Positions 27,624-38,023 of a stretch of 64,000 nt of DNA are shown in pieces. The notes beneath the pieces are model-generated. The model had not been told where the DNA came from. It saw only the letters and a program-made list of their open reading frames with translations, and ran no database searches. The DNA is taken from the NCBI GenBank assembly GCA_039105265.1, contig JAPFFF010000001.1, forward strand, positions 7,440,001-7,504,000. The letters run 5' to 3'. Each line of letters begins with the position of its first letter. Position 1 is the stretch's first letter. Position numbers and translations under genes: made by a program. The stretch comes from Tritrichomonas musculus. Its lineage: Eukaryota; Parabasalia; Tritrichomonadida; Tritrichomonadidae.

Positions 27624-29117
27624 ATGACTGAAGTACCAACATCTGGACCTTTTGCTTTTAGAAATAAACCAGTAAATGAAGATCCTCCATCTGAAAGAGA
27701 TATTGCTACAAGTTATAGTCTTCAAACTTTTCTTCAAGAGCGAGGTTCATATCTTACCCCTGAAGATAATGCAAAACGAGGAGATGTTCTTTTTAAACTT
27801 AACGAATTAGTAAATCAATTTGTTCGAGATGTTTACAAAACGCGCTACAACGATATTACCAATTCAGAAAGTGTATTTGGAAAACTCGTTACATATGGAT
27901 CCTTTCGTCTTGGTATCAGTAATGCAGATTCAGATATAGATGCTCTTTGCATTGCACCGCGCTATGTTACTCGAGTTGATTTCTTTAGTACTTTTTATAA
28001 AATGCTCCTTAATCATACTCTCGTTACCGATCTTACAAAGATTGAAAATGCCAGAGTTCCAATTATGACTATGAAATTTCAAGGAATTTATGTAGATCTT
28101 GCTTTTGCACAGATTGCTGCAGGCGAAATTAATCCTGACATGAATGAAAATGATTTAGAAAATGATTCAATTCTTAATGACGTTGACCAACGAACAATAT
28201 TATCACTTAATGGTCCGAGAGTTAGCAACATGATCCAAAAACTAGTACCCAATGTTGAGCATTTCAGAACTCTTTTAAGATTTGTCAGAATATGGGCAAA
28301 AGAACGAGGATTATATGGAAATGTTTATGGATATCTTGGTGGTGTCAACCTAGCTCTTTTATGCGCATATATTTGTCAAAGATATCCTACAGCTTATCCA
28401 GCAATGCTTGTTTTAATGTTTTTCCAAGATTTGTGTTACCATACATGGAGTGAGCCAATTTATATTAATACTCCAAACACAGGACCTCAACCTTCATGGG
28501 AACCAGATCGACGTGAGTGCATGCCAATCATAACACCTGCATACCCATCAATGAATTCTCTCAAAAACGCAACACATTCATCAAAACAACGTTTAACAAC
28601 TGAATTCAAAAGAGGCTATCATATGACACGAAAAGTTATTTTAGAAGGATATTTATGGGACGTTGTTGTTACACCTTCGAACTTTTTCATGCAATACAGA
28701 AGATATTTGCAAGTTACAGCTTGGTCAAATAATAAAGATAATTTTAACAAATGGATTGGAATAGTTGAATCACGTATTCTAAAATTAACAAATCTCGAAG
28801 GTCTTCTTTTTATAAATTGGGCATTTATTTGGCCAAGTTACTTTGAACATCCTGACGAAGAAGGACATCAAAACGCTGGACATTTCTTTATTGCTCTTGA
28901 ATATAATATTCCAAAGGAAGAAAGCGTAGAAAAAAGAATTGATATATCTGATGTTTGCCAGAAGTTTATTGACACTCTTTATAAGCACATTATCGGAAAA
29001 ACAGATGAAAATGGTCTTTCAATGAAGGTGAGAAGTAGATCAATGCTTCCTGATTTTGTTTTTCCAAATGGAAGACCAGAACCAAAACATAAAACTATCA
29101 CTACTACAACTGTTTGA
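27624..29117 (+). CDS. PAP: Poly(A) polymerase
   Basis: Canonical nuclear poly(A) polymerase, which adds the 3' tail to mRNA from ATP. 497 residues cover the catalytic, central and RNA-binding domains, close to the minimal yeast length. The nucleotidyltransferase core has GSFRLG at 92-97 and the metal-binding pair D104 and D106 in ADSDIDALC. The third catalytic acid is D158 in YVDLAFAQ. LNGPRVSNMI, RFVRIWAKERGLYGN, FGYLGG-like YGYLGGVNLALL and PIITPAYPSMN are further PAP signatures. The frame is continuous with no intron. The ATG lies just after GCTTATTC. It does not carry the long C-terminal tail of animal PAPs. Confidence 0.95.
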   Translation: MTEVPTSGPFAFRNKPVNEDPPSERDIATSYSLQTFLQERGSYLTPEDNAKRGDVLFKLNELVNQFVRDVYKTRYNDITNSESVFGKLVTYGSFRLGISNADSDIDALCIAPRYVTRVDFFSTFYKMLLNHTLVTDLTKIENARVPIMTMKFQGIYVDLAFAQIAAGEINPDMNENDLENDSILNDVDQRTILSLNGPRVSNMIQKLVPNVEHFRTLLRFVRIWAKERGLYGNVYGYLGGVNLALLCAYICQRYPTAYPAMLVLMFFQDLCYHTWSEPIYINTPNTGPQPSWEPDRRECMPIITPAYPSMNSLKNATHSSKQRLTTEFKRGYHMTRKVILEGYLWDVVVTPSNFFMQYRRYLQVTAWSNNKDNFNKWIGIVESRILKLTNLEGLLFINWAFIWPSYFEHPDEEGHQNAGHFFIALEYNIPKEESVEKRIDISDVCQKFIDTLYKHIIGKTDENGLSMKVRSRSMLPDFVFPNGRPEPKHKTITTTTV

Positions 29118-29481
29118 AGAAGAAATATATCTTTATATATTATTTTTATGATGCTCATTCGAATTGAATGATTCAATATAATTTTATTTATCTCCTCATT
29201 TTATTTATTTTTGTTTTTTTGTTAAGTACTTTTTATTTTATTTATAAAATATGTTAAATAGATTGCTTTTTAAGTTTTTTCTTATCTTTAATATTGATAC
29301 TCTTTACAATATGTTGTTTGGACATGCAGATTCTTTTAAGTTTGACATATATCTGAAGATAATTTATTAATTTGTTTAAATATTATTATCATGAACAAAG
29401 ACGAATTTGGAAATCAAAATTTCAACTATGGCAAAATTCAAAAATTTGTGAGCATTTTAATCGTCATAATTTCTAAAATTT
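29118..29481. other. AT-rich spacer
   Basis: Carries the 3' end of the PAP transcript and the upstream part of the next promoter. No other feature seen. Confidence 0.6.
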
Positions 29482-29487
29482 TCATTC
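29482..29487 (+). promoter_or_regulatory. Initiator-like element
   Basis: TCATTC lies seven bases before the ATG at 29494. It fits the trichomonad initiator TCA(+1)Y(T/A) in place and nearly in sequence. Established for Trichomonas vaginalis; its use here is inferred. Confidence 0.4.
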
Positions 29488-29493
29488 TACTTG

Positions 29494-32400
29494 ATGGATT
29501 TTGCCCGATTTTCCTTTTCTCATGCTTCTGCAAGAAATTCTTATAGAGTGCGAAATGAAAATGAATTATTTGATTGCCCTGAAATTGATTCAATGAAAAT
29601 GAATTTTCTTCCTCAATCTTTTTTTCATCTTTTAAAAGTGTCATACAATTTTACTGATCCTTATGTCGCAATGTCTATCGTACCTGACCAATTTGATTTA
29701 GAAAATAAAAAGAATTCTCTTCTTGTAAATCTTGCTGCCGCTGGTTTTGTTTATAGAAATCCCAACGAGTTGCACGCATCCATCATGTCTCATTATGCTT
29801 TTGCTACAAAATATTGTAAGAGTGATGATGTTGATGAATTTTTGAGTGATCATTCAATCGATACACTTTCTTTCGTTTCTCCACAACTCTCCAAAATATA
29901 CAAATTTTTTCACAAAAAAGAAAAGAATTTTATATTACTTTTTTATACGCCTGTTGGCTTTGCAATTTATCGTCCAAGCCTTGTTGATATGAACGAAGCC
30001 CATAATATTGGAATAGTTCTTTCTAAAAAAGATATATTAAATTGCGACATTGAAAATTTTTCAATTCGACTTTGCACACCATCAGCAGCGAATTTTCAAG
30101 CTACTCGTGATAATCAAGCAATTTCATTTTGTGATTTTACTCTTATCCAAGGCACATGGCAACCAAAACTCAACCTAAATATTGTTTCGCGTATTTTTAC
30201 ATATATAAACTATAAGTACAGTTCCACACGTGATTGCTGCACGATCAATTTTTCTGCATTTTCAGGAATGAGTTATCGCGTTGTTGGATTAATTGGCCGA
30301 TACTCAGATATTCTTAAACTATTTACTCCAAAAAATTCTGAAATCGAAAATTCTTTTGTTAAGCAACTTCACGGAATGAATAAATATCTAAATCCTCAAA
30401 TGTACTATATCAAAACTGAACGTGCCGTTTCATATGTCATTTTATATCTTCCAGATGATTTTATGCCAAATCATCCTCATTACAAAGAAGTGACAGAATA
30501 TGCATATACTTTCATGAGAAGAGCTTGTACAATTACTTTATTTGTCCCAAATACCGAAATAAAGCCACCCAAATACCAAATTTTCAATCATATTCAAGGA
30601 TTAATTAATCAAGCTAATTCCGCTGAGTTATTATTCTTTGGTTCAGGTAAATCACAAATAATTTCACATTGTCAACAAATTACATCTAATTCGTTGGAAT
30701 TTGATGATCTAAGTGACTTTGTCAGCTGGATGAGCTGGGTTTCTCCTTTTTATGCATTTGATTTTAGTTCAGTTGATTTTCAAATCAGCAAAGATGGCAT
30801 TTCATTTGATAAAAATACATTATTAAATTTAATCGAAAATGAAGTATTACTCAGATCCGGAAATAGACACTTTATTGATACAATTCTTTATGGAGTATAT
30901 GAGCACAAGTCACCAGAAGAGATTGCTGATATGATTCTTAAATCAAAAGAACAAGATAAAGATATAGGCAAATTAATTAACAATGCAGTTTATTTAGCGA
31001 AAATAGCTGCAGATATGAGAAGAAACCAGAAATGCGCAGTTTGCCATATGAGAAACTATGCATCAATGACTGAAGAACAAAAAATACAAGAAAGAACAAA
31101 TCATGATTTAAACGAGTTATGCCCTTGGTGCTGTTTGAAGAAACTTAAAGTACAAGACAAAGAAAATACTCCAGAAGCCAAGAACTACTCAAATTTCATC
31201 AAATCATATGATTCTAAACTTAGTTCATTTAACAAAGAATTAAAAATTTTTACAGATATTCTGATTAAGAAAGCAAAACCTAGTTCAAAAACAGTTGAAA
31301 AAGATCCATATATTGAAATCGATCCTATATATGAATTCGTAATTTGGTTCTTTGAATATTGGTGTATATATAACCTTGAAAGTGATTGGGATGAACTCAA
31401 AGAAGGAAATATTCTTCAAATTGATAATTTTGATGATGTTGAAAGAGATGAGAATGGACACGTTACCGAAGAAACTAAGCAATGTATAAATAAATTAACA
31501 GGTGATCATTTTTATATTGAAAATGAAATTAAAGATGTTGATATTTATCTTCAAAAACTTATTACAATATCAAAAATGTATGGACATTTAGTTGATTCAA
31601 ATGATATTTTCGAAGGTTTTCAAGCATTTTTGACTAAAAAGATTGCAAATTTAATTAATGCAGTTCAACCACTTCCATATTCATATTTCCAAAGGAAATA
31701 CGAAGAAAGATTGAAACAATTAGAGAAAAAATATATAAAACATGATATTAACAAAAATTACCCAAATAAAAAAGATAATCCAAATATTGCTTTTAAATCA
31801 ATCATGGCAACTTATAAAATGACACTAGATGTTGTTGTTGATAATAATAATAATTACCTTGATTTTAAAGATTACACATTTAATACCGTAAATCAATTAG
31901 CACATGAAAAATTTTCAACAAAACAACTACAATGTGAAAAAGCAGTGTACTTGAAACAACAACCTTTCCATTTGAAGATTATCAATTCATGGCGAGTTAA
32001 TATTGGTGTTCTTGCTCTTGTCGCAATAGGGAATAAAGCTCGTTTAATTTTCCTTCCTCAAAACTTTGATGGCAAATTTGTTGATAATTACTTATACGAG
32101 ACAACAATTAATGATTCAGATCATTGTTATGCATCATTTGCCCCATTACCTTACACACTATGTATCGTTAGCGACTCAGAAGAAGACAAGGACCGATTTA
32201 TTGCGCTTATACAAGTATCTCTAGATTTTTCATCAGCAGTTGAAGTTAAAAGAAGGCCACTTGAATGCCTTCTTCCAATTCCATCAGCACGTGAAACGCG
32301 AAACATGGCCACTGATCTTTTATTAGAAGAGGAAGAGGATGATAATGATGATGATGATGATGATGATACATCAAAGAAGAAATCAAAGAAAAAGCACAGT

Positions 32401-34470
32401 AAAAAGAAAAAAGATAAAAAGAAGAAAACTGAAGAAATCGTCAAAGTTAAAACCTCATTTGATGGATTTATTATTGATGAAACAGCTACTTATGGAGCTT
32501 TAGGGGCTACAATTTATTTTGGAAAGCCGAACATTCAACCAATCAACTTTTTGATAGAATTTAATCCATCAAAATTATCAATCAAAAAAGTTCATCGTTT
32601 AATTTTCTCAAATTGCCCGAGATTTCCAGTATGTCCTCTTCATTTTTACAAACTTCCTCAACAAAAAGAAGAAAAAGGCGATCAAAACAGCGAACAAAAA
32701 CAAAACAACAATGAACAACATCCACAACCACAAAAACCACAGGTTGAGAGAAATGATGAATTATATGATTCCATTATTTGCATTTCACAAATTCCAGATT
32801 TTACACAACCTCAATACATTCTCGTTTATTCAGAAAAATCAGTTAATATCATACAGATTACATTAGACGGCTTAGGTGATAGTATTGCTAATAAGATTGG
32901 TGTATCAGATTATGAAGGTGATAATATTTTAGTATTTGCTAGGAAAAATCAACCACCTACTCTCCAATCAGCTTCTGATGAACTTCCCAAATTCCCTGAT
33001 TGGCTTGATATGTTTAATCCGAACTTCGACTTTTTGTCAGTTCCTGAGTTTGTGGCTGGATGCAACCTGAAATATGGATATAGTGAAATTGAACGTGTCT
33101 TTTTCCCAACACACATTCCATATCCAATTGAATTAGTTAAATTTGAAGTTTTAAATACACTTGATGGCCCCGAGGTTAAAGCACAAAATGCTGAACTCTT
33201 CAGGGGAATTAAGTCAGCAATGGCAAATGTTGTCCCTCTTAAAGATGGATGGTCTGTTCCATTTAGAATCTACAAGAAAGGAAATTTAACTAATTCAAAC
33301 GAATTTGATTTAGCTGATTTGTTCTATGGAAAGAACAATTACGATGCTGTTATTAACTTTTTAACACGCCTTGTTTCAATTCCACAGATTTTCGTTGGAT
33401 CGATTCCAAGGCCACCAGCTGAGGCAGAACGCTATTTAATCAATTCAATAATTTCAATGTCTGTTAGATTTATGTCAAAATTTCCACCACTTCCACTTTT
33501 AAGAGGATCATATGAGAGAAAATGCATGACTATTTCATTGGTTGATATAGGCACTAATGCCGATGGATCAAGCATTATTTCTTCAATTAGTGGGGTTCCA
33601 TTCACCAAATTGTTGCCTGGATCAGTTAATGTTGGTGTAAATTATATACCTATTTTTAATTCCGACCAAAAAACTTTCCCATTATTTGAACCAGAATTAC
33701 TTAAATCAAAGATATCAGTAATCAGAGGCAAATCTGTTGTTGGATTTAATAATGTAATTGCATGCCACTTTAAACCTGATCGATGCGGCCTTGTAGCAAG
33801 CAATTTTGTAACTCTTTTCTGCGCAATGAAATGCAGTGATATTGTTATTATAAATGCAGGAAATCAAACACACTTTTTAATTGATGTTTTGAAATTCTTT
33901 ATAGAACTTGTTTCTAAATTTGATGGTAACTATAAAAAACTTTTTGATGATGATACTAAAAGCAATAATAATGATGATGACGATGATGATGATAATGATG
34001 ATGAAAATGAAAATGACGATAATGATGATGACACCGAGTCTATTTTCCCTATTCTCAAAGGTATAGCCTTTGTTACAGAACTTGGAAATGATCCTCTTGC
34101 CAAGATTCACGAAATTGAATTAAAATTATCTAAAGCATTGACGTTTAGAGACAAAGCAACAACTGATATTTTCAGTGGTAGAAATACTTTTGTTCCAAGT
34201 GAATATTCTACTTTTGAGATTGCTCGATCAATTGCAAATGAGCAACTACTTAACAATCGCCATCTTAAAAACTTAAGACAAACAAATGAAGCTTATAAGA
34301 GTTTGACCAAATATTGTGGCAACTTTGGATCTATCCTTTCACACATAGATTTCATGATGTACACCGATCGCGACACTGACGAAGAAGCTCCTCAAAACGA
34401 AAGTGATGCTATATCTGATGATAGTGATGAAGATATAGAAGAAGAAGAAGAGGCAGCTAATGATGATTAA
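29494..34470 (+). CDS. Very large protein with zinc-binding Cys motifs and a possible degenerate VLIG-like GTPase domain
   Basis: 1658 residues from ATG (MDFARFSFSHASARNSYRVR). Around residues 511-545 two CxxC pairs, CAVCHM and LCPWCC, may bind zinc. Acidic and Lys-rich tracts lie near 945-985 and 1490-1515. From about residue 1345, MTISLVDIGTNADGSSIISS and the following segments track the G domain of very large inducible GTPases (there CVLGLQSSGKSTLLN). ASNFVTLFCAMKCSDIVIIN aligns with their ELATFVVGLGNMTLINIF. The P-loop Lys is missing (GTNADGSS) and the DTEG motif is replaced, so it probably cannot hydrolyse GTP. The middle may be a beta-propeller. The VLIG link is my reading, not certain. 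Confidence 0.6.
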   Translation: MDFARFSFSHASARNSYRVRNENELFDCPEIDSMKMNFLPQSFFHLLKVSYNFTDPYVAMSIVPDQFDLENKKNSLLVNLAAAGFVYRNPNELHASIMSHYAFATKYCKSDDVDEFLSDHSIDTLSFVSPQLSKIYKFFHKKEKNFILLFYTPVGFAIYRPSLVDMNEAHNIGIVLSKKDILNCDIENFSIRLCTPSAANFQATRDNQAISFCDFTLIQGTWQPKLNLNIVSRIFTYINYKYSSTRDCCTINFSAFSGMSYRVVGLIGRYSDILKLFTPKNSEIENSFVKQLHGMNKYLNPQMYYIKTERAVSYVILYLPDDFMPNHPHYKEVTEYAYTFMRRACTITLFVPNTEIKPPKYQIFNHIQGLINQANSAELLFFGSGKSQIISHCQQITSNSLEFDDLSDFVSWMSWVSPFYAFDFSSVDFQISKDGISFDKNTLLNLIENEVLLRSGNRHFIDTILYGVYEHKSPEEIADMILKSKEQDKDIGKLINNAVYLAKIAADMRRNQKCAVCHMRNYASMTEEQKIQERTNHDLNELCPWCCLKKLKVQDKENTPEAKNYSNFIKSYDSKLSSFNKELKIFTDILIKKAKPSSKTVEKDPYIEIDPIYEFVIWFFEYWCIYNLESDWDELKEGNILQIDNFDDVERDENGHVTEETKQCINKLTGDHFYIENEIKDVDIYLQKLITISKMYGHLVDSNDIFEGFQAFLTKKIANLINAVQPLPYSYFQRKYEERLKQLEKKYIKHDINKNYPNKKDNPNIAFKSIMATYKMTLDVVVDNNNNYLDFKDYTFNTVNQLAHEKFSTKQLQCEKAVYLKQQPFHLKIINSWRVNIGVLALVAIGNKARLIFLPQNFDGKFVDNYLYETTINDSDHCYASFAPLPYTLCIVSDSEEDKDRFIALIQVSLDFSSAVEVKRRPLECLLPIPSARETRNMATDLLLEEEEDDNDDDDDDDTSKKKSKKKHSKKKKDKKKKTEEIVKVKTSFDGFIIDETATYGALGATIYFGKPNIQPINFLIEFNPSKLSIKKVHRLIFSNCPRFPVCPLHFYKLPQQKEEKGDQNSEQKQNNNEQHPQPQKPQVERNDELYDSIICISQIPDFTQPQYILVYSEKSVNIIQITLDGLGDSIANKIGVSDYEGDNILVFARKNQPPTLQSASDELPKFPDWLDMFNPNFDFLSVPEFVAGCNLKYGYSEIERVFFPTHIPYPIELVKFEVLNTLDGPEVKAQNAELFRGIKSAMANVVPLKDGWSVPFRIYKKGNLTNSNEFDLADLFYGKNNYDAVINFLTRLVSIPQIFVGSIPRPPAEAERYLINSIISMSVRFMSKFPPLPLLRGSYERKCMTISLVDIGTNADGSSIISSISGVPFTKLLPGSVNVGVNYIPIFNSDQKTFPLFEPELLKSKISVIRGKSVVGFNNVIACHFKPDRCGLVASNFVTLFCAMKCSDIVIINAGNQTHFLIDVLKFFIELVSKFDGNYKKLFDDDTKSNNNDDDDDDDNDDENENDDNDDDTESIFPILKGIAFVTELGNDPLAKIHEIELKLSKALTFRDKATTDIFSGRNTFVPSEYSTFEIARSIANEQLLNNRHLKNLRQTNEAYKSLTKYCGNFGSILSHIDFMMYTDRDTDEEAPQNESDAISDDSDEDIEEEEEAANDD

Positions 34471-34721
34471 AATATTATCTTGCATATTTAAATAAAATTA
34501 AAAAATATTATTTTAAATTATAATGAATATATATTTATTTATGATTTTTTAACTTGATGTAATAATATAAACTTGTATTTATTTAAATTTGTCACTTTAT
34601 AACAAACTCACAACATTAAAACATATTTCAATGCTGATGATCATGAATCAATAAAAAAATAATGCATTTTGATACTTTAAGTTTATTAATAAAACAAAAA
34701 ACATAATTAAAGAAGTATTTC

Positions 34722-36530
34722 TTACAAATGCTTAAGAAGTTCATCCAAATTTATATCTTCATTATTTTCAATCTGTTGAGCTAATGTCAAAAACAATGTG
34801 TTAGGTTGAATATCAGCAACAACACCAGCAGTCATTGACGTCACAAATGGATTCTTTTCTTTAGATTCATCTTCCAATAGTTTTTCTTCTTCATCTTTAA
34901 TATCACGCTCTTTATAAATCATGACTTCATTTTCGAGCTCTTCATTTAACTCTTCTTCTTCTTGAACTTCAATTAATGCATAGTCCATCATTTGCTCTTC
35001 GTTATCTTTATATTTCTGTTCATTGCTAATATCTTCTGAATCATCATTTTCACCTATTTCATCTTCGAAAAGCGCTTCATTTAGTAATCGCTCTTCTATA
35101 TCTTTCAAATTCTGCTCATCTTCGAATTCTGCATCCAGTTGATCTTCATATTGTTCATCCAAAATTGCTTCTTTAGTTTGAGCATCTTGAGAAAATTTGG
35201 TTTCTTCTTCTTGTTTAATGAAATTTTCATTGTCTTCTTCGTTTTGAAGCCTCTCTTCATTAAAGTAGTAATCATCGTCATGTATATTAGATATTCCGTA
35301 ATCAAAGTCAAGCTCTGGTTCAACATCAAGCAGAACAAAACCATCAAAACAAATTTCAGTTTCACCATTCTTATGAATAGATTTAGTAGTATGAATTGCA
35401 GATCCAAAAGTATTTGATTTGTCTTTATCATCTTCACCATCATCTTCTTTGCCTTCAATATTGTCACTTTCATTGCTTCCATCTTTATTCTCGTCGTTTT
35501 CGTCAGATTCTTTTTGCTTCTTTTCTTCTGATGATTCTGGATTTTCACATTCGTATGAATATTCATAATCATAATAACTATATCCAGTTGAATAAGTTGT
35601 AGTTGTAATATCAGTTTCATTTTTAGGAGTGCTTTCATCTTGAGCTTCTTCTTCCTCTTCTTCTTTTTCTTCTTCTTGAATTTTAAGATTTTGCTTCCAG
35701 TTACGACTCTCCATTTTGGCTTTCTTCTGTTTTTTATTCTTTTCAATTTGTTCTTTAAGTTCATTCTTTTTGGCTTCATAGTCCTTACGCATCTTATTTA
35801 ATTGATTTCTCTTTTTATTTTCTTCATGCTGCTGACTCTTTAATTTCTTTTTCAAATTTGTTACTTTTTTATCTTCCACTGGATCTTCAGCTAACTCGTT
35901 TAATAATAGCTCAAGATCGCTTTCAAGCTGATCGTTTTCTGCTTTGAGTTCAGCTAATCTTTTTCTCATTGAATTGTAATTTTGAGTGTAATCGTACATG
36001 AATTGTACGTTATCTGATTCAACTATTTCATCGAGTTGGCGTTTTTTTATATCGAGATTGTATTCTGTTGTATTTAAACCATCATTATAAAATTGAAATC
36101 TTCCGCGAAGTTCTTCAACTTCGATATTAATTTCTTTTAATAATTCAGGAGTGAAAGTCCTTCTTATTGTTGATAAATTTTCATCCAGTTTTTTCTTTTC
36201 ATCTCTTGCTTCATCTAATTTAGCTAAAATTTCTGCAACTTCAGGAGTATAATTCATTCGTTCACATTTAAGTTGAAGATCATCAGTTTGCTGCTTGAGT
36301 GGCCCTACTACTTCACGTAATAGCTTGATTTCGTGATTTAAATAATTCCACTGTTGCGTAAGATATTCAGGAGATTCGAATTCAGTACTTGTTCGATTTT
36401 GGCGTCTAGGAGATTTTCGAAGAGTTGTTGGTTTTGGAATAGAAACAACTGCTTTTGGATCACTTTGAAGATTACGACTACTTGCAATAGAGTTTTGGCG
36501 GAGAGGAGGGAGAAAAGAGATTTTCGTCAT
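34722..36530 (-). CDS. Coiled-coil protein with acidic tail, unrecognised
   Basis: 602 residues from ATG (MTKISFLPPLRQNSIASSRN). A basic, Ser/Pro-rich head of about 50 residues leads to a coiled coil at about 55-285. A Tyr-rich patch (TYSTGYSYYDYEYSYE) follows. The last half is Glu/Asp-rich with repeated LLNEALFEDE-like and EEEELNEELENE stretches and ends in a short helix. The three-part layout (basic head, rod, acidic tail) suggests a structural protein. It is divergent from the Gln/Pro-rich gene, with 168 bases between the starts. Confidence 0.75.
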   Translation of the reverse strand: MTKISFLPPLRQNSIASSRNLQSDPKAVVSIPKPTTLRKSPRRQNRTSTEFESPEYLTQQWNYLNHEIKLLREVVGPLKQQTDDLQLKCERMNYTPEVAEILAKLDEARDEKKKLDENLSTIRRTFTPELLKEINIEVEELRGRFQFYNDGLNTTEYNLDIKKRQLDEIVESDNVQFMYDYTQNYNSMRKRLAELKAENDQLESDLELLLNELAEDPVEDKKVTNLKKKLKSQQHEENKKRNQLNKMRKDYEAKKNELKEQIEKNKKQKKAKMESRNWKQNLKIQEEEKEEEEEEAQDESTPKNETDITTTTYSTGYSYYDYEYSYECENPESSEEKKQKESDENDENKDGSNESDNIEGKEDDGEDDKDKSNTFGSAIHTTKSIHKNGETEICFDGFVLLDVEPELDFDYGISNIHDDDYYFNEERLQNEEDNENFIKQEEETKFSQDAQTKEAILDEQYEDQLDAEFEDEQNLKDIEERLLNEALFEDEIGENDDSEDISNEQKYKDNEEQMMDYALIEVQEEEELNEELENEVMIYKERDIKDEEEKLLEDESKEKNPFVTSMTAGVVADIQPNTLFLTLAQQIENNEDINLDELLKHL

Positions 36531-36698
36531 GGATAAAAGTTTAGATATACGTTAATATTATATTGACCTGTTTATCAATTTTATTAAAATTTGGTTAGTT
36601 ATATTTTGAAATTTAGTTAACCATAATAAATTCGTTAAAAATGCATTTTCTAAATAACAAGATTTTTACGATGGCCATTTATCAATTTAATTATATAA

Positions 36699-37889
36699 AT
36701 GCAACCCAACCCAAATTCCAATGATATAAGTCGAATGCAGTCACAGCCACATCCAGGATATCAATTTCCACCACAATATCCACTTCCAATTACAGGAGCT
36801 TTGCAGCAAACTCCACAACTCCAACCACAAGCCTACAATCAACTTCAGCAATCTCAAATTCCTCGTCGACAAAGAAATCAGAAAAAAATATCTTCAAATC
36901 CTCCTGGAATTCCTCCACCGGTTCAACAAAGAAATCAGATGCCTCAACAAACCCAAATATCTGTTCATCAGTATATACAAGCAAATTGCGCTCAAGATCC
37001 AGATCATCAAAATTTATATAAAATGGTATTTCCAAATACAAATATACCAATTGATAATTTTATTGTGCAACTTTTGAAAAAATTTCATGAAAATAATCAT
37101 TATACAAATTTTTTTAAGCAATTACCTATACCATCATTATATGAACGCAATGAATTTGAGCCTAGAGTCTATTTCCCTCATATTTCAAATAATCCCAGCG
37201 GATATGAATTTAACATTGACACAAAGAATCCAAATATTAGCAAGACTTTTCTTGTTTGCTATTATGTTAATTATGAACTTCAAAACATGAAAATACCCAA
37301 CAACACAAAACTTATGATTTCAAAATTTCAGAGTAACCAAAATGATACGTTTGACTGTTACCAGTTTGGCGAGTCAGGACAGTGCTTTTATTATATTTTA
37401 AATGCAACTCGGTTTCAATATCCAATATACATCAACCCAACAATGGAAAACTACATATTTATTGTTGTTCCTTGCAAACAAAAACCTGGAGACTTGATTA
37501 AAAGACAATTTTTACAAAAAAAGCCAAATATACCTCTTGATTTACATCAATTTAACGTATCATGCCCTTGCCATCATTCAAGTTATGATTTTGATCACTT
37601 AATCAATTTGATTTTCTCACACGGTGATGTCATATGCTCTGCTTGCAAAAAGCCAATTATTCTCGATAAACTTGATGTTGCTTATTCAGATGCCACAGAA
37701 ATGATTAGTATGATTCTTGCTGCTAACATTCAATCTAAGATATTTGCTAATGCTGATACTAATTTAGTTAATGAATTTATTGTTGACAAGGATAAAGATG
37801 ACTCTGATGATAATGGCGATTTTCAATTATATGACTTTCAAGATTCTCAAGAATATATTGATACAATGAATTCTATGTTTTCAACTTAG
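36699..37889 (+). CDS. Gln/Pro-rich protein with a possible SP-RING (MIZ) zinc finger
   Basis: 396 residues from ATG. The first 90 residues are Gln/Pro/Asn-rich and prion-like (QLQPQAYNQLQQSQIPRRQR). A folded middle part is unassigned. Near residues 285-330, NVSCPCHHSSYDFDHLINLI followed by VICSACKKPIILDKLDV has the C.H...FD..(L/I)...C..C.K...L spacing of the SP-RING of PIAS/Siz SUMO ligases. One expected Cys is Ser. If right, it would be a SUMO E3 or chromatin-linked factor; it could instead be another treble-clef zinc finger. The C-terminal tail is acidic. Confidence 0.5.
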   Translation: MQPNPNSNDISRMQSQPHPGYQFPPQYPLPITGALQQTPQLQPQAYNQLQQSQIPRRQRNQKKISSNPPGIPPPVQQRNQMPQQTQISVHQYIQANCAQDPDHQNLYKMVFPNTNIPIDNFIVQLLKKFHENNHYTNFFKQLPIPSLYERNEFEPRVYFPHISNNPSGYEFNIDTKNPNISKTFLVCYYVNYELQNMKIPNNTKLMISKFQSNQNDTFDCYQFGESGQCFYYILNATRFQYPIYINPTMENYIFIVVPCKQKPGDLIKRQFLQKKPNIPLDLHQFNVSCPCHHSSYDFDHLINLIFSHGDVICSACKKPIILDKLDVAYSDATEMISMILAANIQSKIFANADTNLVNEFIVDKDKDDSDDNGDFQLYDFQDSQEYIDTMNSMFST

Positions 37890-38016
37890 TGTTTTATATG
37901 ATAGATTATTTTGTGATTTAATAAATAGAATAAAATAGATATTATTCTTTTAATAATTTAAGATATATTAATTTTTTTTTTTGAAATTACTTTTGTAAAG
38001 ATATTTGTTCATATTA

Positions 38017-38022
38017 TCATTT
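38017..38022 (+). promoter_or_regulatory. Initiator-like element
   Basis: TCATTT ends one base before the ATG at 38024. It matches the trichomonad initiator consensus TCAYTH and its usual closeness to the start codon; use here is inferred. Confidence 0.45.
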
Positions 38023-38023
38023 A

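Noticed and set aside
35105-35779. 224-codon minus-strand frame with Lys/Ile/Met-rich product
   Set aside because: Shadow frame inside the acidic coiled-coil gene at 34722-36530.
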